Shown here piece by piece: positions 1 through 5,126 of a stretch of DNA of 5,576 nt (position 1 is its first letter; each line of letters begins with the position of its first letter). Made by a program: the position numbers and the translations under genes. Origin of the DNA: Rhizobiaceae bacterium (lineage in GTDB: Bacteria; Pseudomonadota; Alphaproteobacteria; Rhizobiales; Rhizobiaceae); NCBI GenBank assembly GCA_016764155.1, contig JAESSK010000216.1, positions 3,295 through 8,870 of the forward strand, given 5' to 3'. The notes under the pieces were generated by a model. The model was not told where the DNA came from. It did not search any database and worked only from the letters and a program-made list of their open reading frames with translations.

Positions 1-914
1 TGCCAAATTTCGGTGTATTGGCTCAGAACCGTTTGCAGCAAGGTGAATACAACAGCGCCAACAATCGGCCCGATGAAAAACCCGACACCGCCAAGGAAGG
101 TAACCAACAAGATAACGCCGGAGGTTCCCAGATTGAGGTTTTCTTCGGTCAGTATCTCGAAATTGATAGCGAATAACCCACCGGCAATGCCGGCGAAAAA
201 GCCCGAAGCACAAAAGGATATCAACCGCACATAACGCTGGGAATAACCGAGGAACTCTGCGCGTTCTTCATTATCGCGCACGGCATTTGCAATCCGGCCG
301 ATGGGCGTGCGGGAAAACAGGTACATTGCGGCGGCGGAAATAACTACCCAGACCGCGGTGAGATAATACACCTCCAATTGGGAGGAAAAATCGAACCCGA
401 ATGTAGTCGGCCCCATGGTTCTGTCCGCACTGATGCCCTCTTCACCACCAAAGAATGCAACAATGATAATTGAGCTGGCCGCAATCAATTCGCCAACCCC
501 CAATGAGATCATGGCAAATACGGTGCCTGCCCTGCGGGTTGAGAATGAGCCGATAATGACGGCGAAGATCAGTCCAAAAAACCCGCCAAAAAGTGGCAGC
601 AATGGCAAGGGTAGCCACAGGCCATCAAATTCAACCTGGTTCATTAAGTGCACACAGCAGAAACCGCCAAGTCCCATATAGACCGCATGGCCAAAGGACA
701 GCATGCCCGCCTGCCCCAACAACATGTTGTAGGCAAGGGCAAAGACAATGGTAATGGACATCTGGTTCATGATTGTGAGCGCAGAGCCGGAGCTAAATAT
801 CACCGGCAAAAGCAGCAAAAACGAAATCGCAATCAACCACGGAGCAAGCTGTGGCAATGAGATTAATGGGGTAGCACTGCGCTGACTGGCAGCAGTTTTT
901 GTTGTGGTATTCAT
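1..914 (-). CDS. livM: LivM-type permease of a branched-chain amino acid/organic acid ABC importer (partial, C-terminus off the left edge)
   Basis: This is an inner-membrane permease subunit that pairs with a LivH-type subunit to form the channel of a HAAT-family ABC importer. Reading the minus strand from the ATG at 914 gives 304 uninterrupted codons to the window edge. A hydrophilic N-terminus of about 25 residues leads into the first membrane segment. Residues 67-77 read GQAGMLSFGHA, a LivM family hallmark. Residues 206-225 form the cytoplasmic EAA-like loop that contacts the ATPase (GRIANAVRDNEERAEFLGYS). The visible end contains the late GGVGFFIGPIVGA segment, so only a few dozen residues should be missing. 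Its ATG overlaps the livH stop as ATGA, which implies translational coupling; a GGGAA stretch lies about 10 nt upstream. The symbol denotes the family: the transported substrate need not be leucine. ATPase genes livG and livF would be expected downstream, outside the window. Confidence 0.93.
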   Translation of the reverse strand, partial: MNTTTKTAASQRSATPLISLPQLAPWLIAISFLLLLPVIFSSGSALTIMNQMSITIVFALAYNMLLGQAGMLSFGHAVYMGLGGFCCVHLMNQVEFDGLWLPLPLLPLFGGFFGLIFAVIIGSFSTRRAGTVFAMISLGVGELIAASSIIIVAFFGGEEGISADRTMGPTTFGFDFSSQLEVYYLTAVWVVISAAAMYLFSRTPIGRIANAVRDNEERAEFLGYSQRYVRLISFCASGFFAGIAGGLFAINFEILTEENLNLGTSGVILLVTFLGGVGFFIGPIVGAVVFTLLQTVLSQYTEIW

Positions 915-1867
915 GATTCACGTTTCCCGAACAGACCCTGAGGTCGAATTGCCAGTACAAGCACCATAAGTAGGAAGGGCAAAATCGGCCCGATTTGAGA
1001 AACCGTCAGGGTCCATAAATCCCTTAACGCACTGTCATCCAGATTTTCCGGTCTGGTAAATCCGATGGAAACTAAGACATCCCCGATGACAATATTATAA
1101 GACGCGGCAAACGTTTGCAGCCAACCGATCAAAAGAGAGGCAATAAGTGCGCCCCAAAGCGAGCCCAGACCACCGATAACAATTGTGACGAACACGATAC
1201 TGCCCAAGACCACCGCCATGCCGGGGAAAGTACCCAACACCGGACCGGCAATCACGCCAGCAACACCGGCAAGAGCAGTCCCCACGCCAAAGACGCCCAT
1301 GAAGACCAGCGGAACATTGTGACCAAGGTTCTGCACCGAATTAGGGTAAGAAAGTGCGGCTTGAATAATCAACCCAACCCTTGTGCGAGTGAGTATGTAA
1401 AGCAGAACAAGGAAGATCCCCATTGCCACGAAGATCATAAAAACTTTGTAGGCAGGAAACGCATTTCCAGCGATGGAGAAAGCCGTAAAATTAAGGATAT
1501 CCGGCTCATCATAAGCCATGATGTTTTTGCCCCAGAAGAACTGGATTATTTCTTCAATCAGCAAAGCAAGGCCGAAGGTAAAAATCAATTCCGGAACGTG
1601 CCCATATTGATGCACCCGTCGCAGGCCATATCGTTCGACCAGCGCGCCGGCAATACCAACCAGGATCGGCGCAAGAATGAGCCCTGGCCAAAAACCAATA
1701 TACGTACTGATTTCATAGGCAAAATATGCGCCCAGCATATAAAAACTTGCATGGGCAAAATTCAATACGCCCATCATGGAAAAAATCAAAGTCAGACCGC
1801 TGCACAACATAAATAGCAGCAAGCCTGTAACCAGTCCGTCAAGGATGTTTACAAAAATAAGTTCCAT
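911..1867 (-). CDS. livH: LivH-type permease of a branched-chain amino acid/organic acid ABC importer
   Basis: A complete 318-residue integral membrane protein, the second channel subunit of the HAAT importer. The N-terminus (MELIFVNILDGLVTGLLLFM) and the segment GLTLIFSMMGVLNFAHASFY at residues 24-43 are typical of LivH. The EAA-like ATPase-contact loop lies around residues 161-184 (RTRVGLIIQAAL then LGHN). The protein ends with the family signature LAIRPQGLFG. Between the penultimate and last membrane segments, residues 259-290 form a polar loop longer than in compact LivH proteins of about 290 residues; I believe this marks a known LivH subgroup rather than a defect. The start matches the family, but no purine-rich Shine-Dalgarno precedes it; instead the mRNA has a pyrimidine-rich tract 17-38 nt upstream. 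The gene lies 121 bp after the binding-protein gene and overlaps livM by 4 bp, so the three genes probably form one operon. Confidence 0.95.
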   Translation of the reverse strand: MELIFVNILDGLVTGLLLFMLCSGLTLIFSMMGVLNFAHASFYMLGAYFAYEISTYIGFWPGLILAPILVGIAGALVERYGLRRVHQYGHVPELIFTFGLALLIEEIIQFFWGKNIMAYDEPDILNFTAFSIAGNAFPAYKVFMIFVAMGIFLVLLYILTRTRVGLIIQAALSYPNSVQNLGHNVPLVFMGVFGVGTALAGVAGVIAGPVLGTFPGMAVVLGSIVFVTIVIGGLGSLWGALIASLLIGWLQTFAASYNIVIGDVLVSIGFTRPENLDDSALRDLWTLTVSQIGPILPFLLMVLVLAIRPQGLFGKRES

Positions 1868-1947
1868 AGGGAACGCCCATCGCAGAAAAAGAGATTAGAG
1901 AGACGCGAATTGAAAACGCAATCAAAGTAGAATTAAAAGCAGTTGGT

Positions 1948-1975
1948 GAAGCACGCAAAGTTAATTGCGTGCTTC
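1948..1975 (-). promoter_or_regulatory. Intercistronic stem-loop after the binding-protein gene
   Basis: A perfect 11-bp inverted repeat: GAAGCACGCAA at 1948-1958 and TTGCGTGCTTC at 1965-1975, with a 6-nt loop. In the minus-strand transcript it starts 13 nt after the binding-protein stop codon and lies about 80 nt before livH. The sequence after the stem lacks a continuous U tract (the nearest T-rich run, CTTTTAATT, begins several nt later), so it is not a canonical intrinsic terminator. In periplasmic-binding-protein operons such hairpins commonly protect the upstream message from 3' exonucleases or terminate weakly, keeping the binding protein in excess over the permeases. That role is inferred from position. 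Confidence 0.7.
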
Positions 1976-1988
1976 CAAAAACATCAGA

Positions 1989-3239
1989 TTAAGGACGTTT
2001 CATTTTGCAGCTTGTAGGAGAATCCATGCCTGCATTCACAACCGAAGCTTCAGTCAACAAACCATAAGGGGAGTTGTCCAGAGGATGTGTCATGTTTTCA
2101 TCAGTGTGGGCCACGACATAAACATCCTGGATTGCCTGATGATCAGACTTGCGCATTTTAACTTTGCCGCCCCAGATGGAATCAATTTCCATACCTTCGA
2201 GAGCATAGGCAACCTTAACAGCGTCAGGTGATCCAGCTTTATCAATTGCCTTAGCCAGCATTTCAGCGGTGTTGGCGATACGTAATTGAGATATGTTATT
2301 ATTCGGATATTTCGCTTTAAATGCATTCACATATTCCGTAACCCGGTCAGAAGCTGGCGGATTAAGAGTACCTTCTTGCACGATGCGAATAACACCTTTG
2401 CCGTCAGCTCCGAATGCTTTTGTAATGCCACTAGAGGCAGCATAATAGGTATAGATCGGGCCTTTGTAGCCAGCTTTAATTACCGCTTTGCCGAGACCGA
2501 GCATGTCGGAACCCCAGTTTCCGGTAATCACTGCATTTGCGCCAGATGCAATAATCTTACGTGCATAAGGAGTGAAATCTTTCACCTTACCGATTGGATG
2601 CAATTCATTGCCGACGATTTTGGTATTAGGCATTTTTGCTTCGATATTACGAACAGCTGCTGCCGCTACCGCTTTACCGAAGGAATAATCCTGACCAATG
2701 ATATAAATCTTATCAATGGAGCTATCTTTAGCAATAACATCTGTCAGTGCATCCATTTTAATATCGGCATTTGCATCAAAACGGAAATGCCAGAAGTTAC
2801 ACTTATCATTGGTAAGTGCAGGATCAACCGCAGAATAATTCAGGAAAATAACCCGTTTGTCAGGATTACGCTTATTGTGCTTTTTGATAGCGCCGGTTAA
2901 TGCATTGGCAACACCAGAGCTATTGCCTTGAGCAACAAAGCGGATGCCTTGGTCGATAGCAACTTGAAGCTGAATGAGAGATTCTTTCGGGCTGATTTTA
3001 TTGTCAAAGCCGATGACTTCCAGTTTGGTTCCGCCAAGGACACCGCCCTTTTCGTTCACCAATTTTTCAACTGCAAATTTCCATTCTGCCAACCCGTTGG
3101 CACCAGTTGTAGCAAATGGTCCAGAAAGTGGATCGATAAAGGCGATTTTGATACTATCTGCTGCAATTGCAGCCGTTGCAGTAAATCCCAGCACACCCGC
3201 CATCACGGAGCCCAGAATCATTCCTGTAACTTTTTTCAT
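1989..3239 (-). CDS. Periplasmic solute-binding protein of a HAAT-family (branched-chain amino acid type) ABC importer
   Basis: A complete 416-residue exported receptor that captures the solute in the periplasm and delivers it to the LivH/LivM channel. It is a type I periplasmic-binding fold (Peripla_BP_6/Leu-Ile-Val-binding family). Residues 1-26 form a Sec signal peptide: MKK, a hydrophobic core, then AIA as the likely cleavage site before AD. The mature protein opens with IKIAFIDPLSGPFATTG, the first strand and ligand-binding loop of the family. The start at 3239 is chosen over in-frame ATGs at 3245 and 3254 because GGGAGGA ends 6 nt before it. The mature protein has exactly two cysteines, C147 (in DKCNFWHFRFD) and C411 near the C-terminus, a plausible disulfide. 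Substrate is undetermined: this family also binds aromatic and other organic acids, and the divergent CoA ligase makes a carboxylate plausible. First gene of the importer operon. Confidence 0.94.
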   Translation of the reverse strand: MKKVTGMILGSVMAGVLGFTATAAIAADSIKIAFIDPLSGPFATTGANGLAEWKFAVEKLVNEKGGVLGGTKLEVIGFDNKISPKESLIQLQVAIDQGIRFVAQGNSSGVANALTGAIKKHNKRNPDKRVIFLNYSAVDPALTNDKCNFWHFRFDANADIKMDALTDVIAKDSSIDKIYIIGQDYSFGKAVAAAAVRNIEAKMPNTKIVGNELHPIGKVKDFTPYARKIIASGANAVITGNWGSDMLGLGKAVIKAGYKGPIYTYYAASSGITKAFGADGKGVIRIVQEGTLNPPASDRVTEYVNAFKAKYPNNNISQLRIANTAEMLAKAIDKAGSPDAVKVAYALEGMEIDSIWGGKVKMRKSDHQAIQDVYVVAHTDENMTHPLDNSPYGLLTEASVVNAGMDSPTSCKMKRP

Positions 3240-3245
3240 TCTCAT

Positions 3246-3252
3246 TCCTCCC
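3246..3252 (-). promoter_or_regulatory. Shine-Dalgarno for the solute-binding protein
   Basis: The minus strand reads GGGAGGA here, 6 nt before the ATG at 3239. It directly abuts the in-frame ATG at 3245 and overlaps the one at 3254, which rules both out as efficient starts. It is the strongest ribosome-binding site in the window, in keeping with high expression of a binding protein. Confidence 0.8.
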
Positions 3253-3266
3253 ATAAATTATTTTCA

Positions 3267-3284
3267 TGCCTGATTTTTCAGGCA
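3267..3284 (-). promoter_or_regulatory. Leader hairpin or operator upstream of the solute-binding protein
   Basis: An 18-bp inverted repeat with 7-bp arms and a 4-nt spacer, TGCCTGA-TTTT-TCAGGCA. It lies 28 bp upstream of the start codon and directly downstream of the candidate promoter at 3293-3321, so in RNA it would sit at or very near the 5' end. A 5'-terminal stem-loop can protect mRNA from decay; as DNA it could equally be an operator over the transcription start. The sequence does not distinguish these. Confidence 0.5.
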
Positions 3285-3292
3285 AACTATTT

Positions 3293-3321
3293 AGTAAAAT
3301 CAGAACGCCTATTACGGCCAA
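3293..3321 (-). promoter_or_regulatory. Candidate sigma-70-type promoter for the importer operon
   Basis: On the minus strand a TTGGCC -35-like hexamer (3321-3316) is followed after 17 bp by a TTTACT -10-like hexamer (3298-3293). Each matches the consensus at four of six positions, so the support is mainly spacing and location. It would start transcription near 3286, giving a leader of about 47 nt that begins at the 3267-3284 hairpin. Not experimentally supported. Confidence 0.3.
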
Positions 3322-3333
3322 ACTGACACTAAC

Positions 3334-3360
3334 GGAATTTAATTCCATTAATTCGAATTA
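3334..3360. repeat. Two adjacent AATT-type palindromes, candidate operators
   Basis: Two perfect palindromes separated by 2 bp: GGAATT-T-AATTCC at 3334-3346 and TAATTCGAATTA at 3349-3360. They share AATTC half-site sequence. They lie just upstream of the candidate importer promoter and about 155-180 bp before the synthetase start, where a regulator could act on both divergent units. AT-rich palindromes of this size can arise by chance, but the tight adjacency and the further pair on the right favour protein-binding sites. Confidence 0.45.
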
Positions 3361-3361
3361 G

Positions 3362-3396
3362 TCAACTGGTTGAATGCGTTGAATCAAGTTTCAACG
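3362..3396. repeat. Two adjacent TTGA/TCAA inverted repeats, candidate operators
   Basis: TCAAC-TG-GTTGA lies at 3362-3373 and CGTTGAA-TCAAGT-TTCAACG at 3377-3396 (7-bp arms, 6-bp spacer). The half-site GTTGAAT also occurs as a direct repeat at 3369-3375 and 3378-3384, 9 bp apart, roughly one helical turn. The shared GTTGA core suggests one dimeric regulator binding two overlapping or cooperative sites. The family (for example TetR, MarR, GntR or LysR) cannot be told from the sites, and no regulator gene is in the window. Confidence 0.5.
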
Positions 3397-3475
3397 AGAA
3401 ATTTTGTACAGAAAACTTTTATATCTGGAACTTGCCATTTGAGATTTTTTCATAAACCCTTAGGCAAATAATAAC

Positions 3476-3504
3476 TGCCGGACGACTTTCCGGCGTTCCG
3501 GAGA
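3476..3504 (+). promoter_or_regulatory. Synthetase leader with two mutually exclusive hairpins, one covering the Shine-Dalgarno
   Basis: The acyl-CoA synthetase ribosome-binding site is GGAG at 3500-3503, 9 nt before the ATG at 3513. The leader carries three copies of the CCGGA/TCCGG half-element. Hairpin A pairs GCCGGA (3477-3482) with TCCGGC (3489-3494), extendable by a G-U pair. Hairpin B pairs TTTCCGG (3487-3493) with CCGGAGA (3498-3504), seven pairs including one G-U, around the loop CGTT. B buries the whole GGAG; A and B share 3489-3493 and cannot coexist, so forming A would free the site. This could be a translational switch, a DNA operator, or chance in a CCGG-rich patch. Confidence 0.45.
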
Positions 3505-3512
3505 CACCCAAA

Positions 3513-5099
3513 ATGCCACCTCTTTTTGCACCCGCTGCACCTGAAACCTTGCCAAAATATACGGTCGTTGAACTGATAAAACGAGCTGCCCTTATCGCCC
3601 CTGAGGGAGAAGCCGTAATCTGTGGAGAACACCGCGTTAACTGGCAAAACTTCGATCTTCGGGTCAACAAAGTTGCAAATGCGCTGATTGCCAACGGCAT
3701 CAAAAAAGGAGACCGGGTAGCAATTCTCGCCTCCACATCCATTGAATATGTCGAGATATTTATGGGGACACTCAGAGCAGGTGCATGCATCGTTCCTCTT
3801 TCGACCATGTCCACTACTCAGGCACTGCAAAAGATGGTTGAAGATTGTGGCGCAAAAATATTTTTCCTCTCCCAGTCCATGCGAGAACTTGTGGAAGAAT
3901 TTTTACAAGACCTTCCAGGCATTGGTCCGGGCAAATTGATTGCACTCGATTTTAAAAACGATGGTTGGGAAAATTACGAAGGATGGTTGTCCTCAGTTTC
4001 CGATGAATATCCGAATATCGAAATCGATTTTGAAGACCTCTTTAACATCATCTATTCATCAGGCACTACCGGCACTCCAAAAGGCATTTTGCACGATCAC
4101 ATGATGCGAGCCAATCAGATGGCACGGGTGCAAGAGCATGGCTATACAAATAGCACCCGCACTCTGCTTTCGACGCCGCTTTATTCCAACACCACCATTG
4201 TCGCCTTAATGCCAACATTGGTGGCAGGTGGAACGGTGGTGTTGATGCCAAAATTTGATGCCCTTAAATATCTGGAATTATCGGAGAAGGAACGCTGCAC
4301 ACACACCATGCTGGTGCCGGTTCAATATAAACGGATTATGGATGTGCCCGAGTTCGACAATTTTGATTTATCCCGCATGGAAATGAAATTTTCGACCAGC
4401 GCGCCCCTTCGCGCGGCACTCAAAGAAGATGTCTTGAAAAGATTTCCCGGCGGGCTGACAGAATATTACGGGCTGACCGAAGGCGGTGGAATTACCGTAC
4501 TTCTTGCCCACCTTCACCCGGATAAACTCGCCTCCGTCGGACAACCTGGCCCCGATGTTGAGCTAAGATTTATCGATGATGAAGGTTCAGAAGTCGCAGA
4601 AGGTGAGATGGGCGAAATTTGTGGCCGCTCGCCTGCGATGATGAGCGGATATTTTGGTCGCGACGACTTAACCAATGAAACCCTGTGGCAGGACAATGAA
4701 GGAAAAACATACTTCCGCTCCGGTGATCTGGGCTACATTGATAAGGATGGCTTCGTATTTTTGGGAGATCGGAAGAAAGACATGATTATTTCCGGTGGCC
4801 TGAACATTTATGCCAACGATCTGGAGCTGGCGCTTTTGCAGGATGACGACGTGGAAGACGCTGCCGTCATTGGCGTTCCGAGCGAAGCATGGGGCGAAAC
4901 GCCATTTGGGTTTATTGTTACGCGCGAAGGTGCCACGCGTAGCGAAAGCGATGTTCTGGCCATGGCAAATAGCAGGCTTGGAAAAAGCCAGCGTCTGTCC
5001 GACGTGAAAATTGTCCAGTCTCTGCCCCGCAGCCAGATTGGCAAAATTCTGAAACGGGAATTGCGGGCGACATACGAAAAGACGGCCTCCCAACAATAA
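3513..5099 (+). CDS. AMP-forming acyl-CoA synthetase (class I adenylate-forming family; fatty/aromatic acid-CoA ligase-like)
   Basis: A complete 528-residue cytosolic ligase that activates a carboxylic acid with ATP to an acyl-adenylate and then to the CoA thioester. All core motifs are present: the phosphate-binding loop YSSGTTGTPKG at 181-191, the adenine/acyl-site motif TEYYGLTEGGG at 316-326, the ribose-binding aspartate D405 in RSGDLGYID, the hinge region GDRKKDMIISGG at 418-429, and the C-terminal catalytic lysine K511 in SQIGKILKRELR. The length is normal for the family. After the hinge it reads LNIYANDLE where many relatives have NIYPxExE, a conservative variation also seen in related ligases. 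GGAG lies 9 nt upstream of the chosen ATG. The gene is divergent from the importer operon and is followed after 27 bp by the reductase, suggesting a small catabolic operon. Chain length or aromatic specificity cannot be deduced by eye. Confidence 0.95.
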   Translation: MPPLFAPAAPETLPKYTVVELIKRAALIAPEGEAVICGEHRVNWQNFDLRVNKVANALIANGIKKGDRVAILASTSIEYVEIFMGTLRAGACIVPLSTMSTTQALQKMVEDCGAKIFFLSQSMRELVEEFLQDLPGIGPGKLIALDFKNDGWENYEGWLSSVSDEYPNIEIDFEDLFNIIYSSGTTGTPKGILHDHMMRANQMARVQEHGYTNSTRTLLSTPLYSNTTIVALMPTLVAGGTVVLMPKFDALKYLELSEKERCTHTMLVPVQYKRIMDVPEFDNFDLSRMEMKFSTSAPLRAALKEDVLKRFPGGLTEYYGLTEGGGITVLLAHLHPDKLASVGQPGPDVELRFIDDEGSEVAEGEMGEICGRSPAMMSGYFGRDDLTNETLWQDNEGKTYFRSGDLGYIDKDGFVFLGDRKKDMIISGGLNIYANDLELALLQDDDVEDAAVIGVPSEAWGETPFGFIVTREGATRSESDVLAMANSRLGKSQRLSDVKIVQSLPRSQIGKILKRELRATYEKTASQQ

Positions 5100-5114
5100 T
5101 ATTTTGATCATCAT

Positions 5115-5120
5115 AGGAGA
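5115..5120 (+). promoter_or_regulatory. Shine-Dalgarno that selects a TTG start for the oxidoreductase
   Basis: AGGAGA ends 6 nt before TTG at 5127. The first in-frame ATG, at 5139, would be 18 nt away, too far for normal initiation. The site lies in the 27-bp gap after the synthetase stop codon. Confidence 0.75.
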
Positions 5121-5126
5121 ATTAAA

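Noticed and set aside
1115..1816. Long plus-strand open frame (233 codons) opposite livH
   Set aside because: It lies wholly antisense to a well-supported permease and encodes a low-complexity polar sequence rich in H, Q, N and K with no domain; this is the expected mirror of hydrophobic codons.
1948..1975. Intrinsic terminator after the binding-protein gene
   Set aside because: The stem is strong but no uninterrupted U tract follows it on the minus strand, and the permease genes continue in the same direction; it is listed as an intercistronic hairpin instead.
2286..2900. Plus-strand open frame (204 codons) opposite the binding-protein gene
   Set aside because: It is antisense to a complete receptor gene, is rich in C, F and I, and has no recognisable motif or ribosome-binding site; a shadow frame.
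3239..3254. Longer binding-protein start at ATG 3254 or 3245
   Set aside because: The GGGAGGA ribosome-binding site overlaps or directly abuts those ATGs and is correctly spaced only for ATG 3239, which also gives a standard MKK signal peptide.
3439..3472. Possible plus-strand promoter, TTGAGA (3439-3444) with AATAAT (3467-3472)
   Set aside because: Both hexamers match the consensus well, but the 22-bp spacer is too long for a sigma-70 promoter and no better-spaced pair was found, so no promoter is called for the synthetase.
3419..3830. Two overlapping minus-strand frames across the synthetase start
   Set aside because: They cover the synthetase N-terminus and leader in different frames and show no protein-family similarity; coding evidence supports only the plus strand here.
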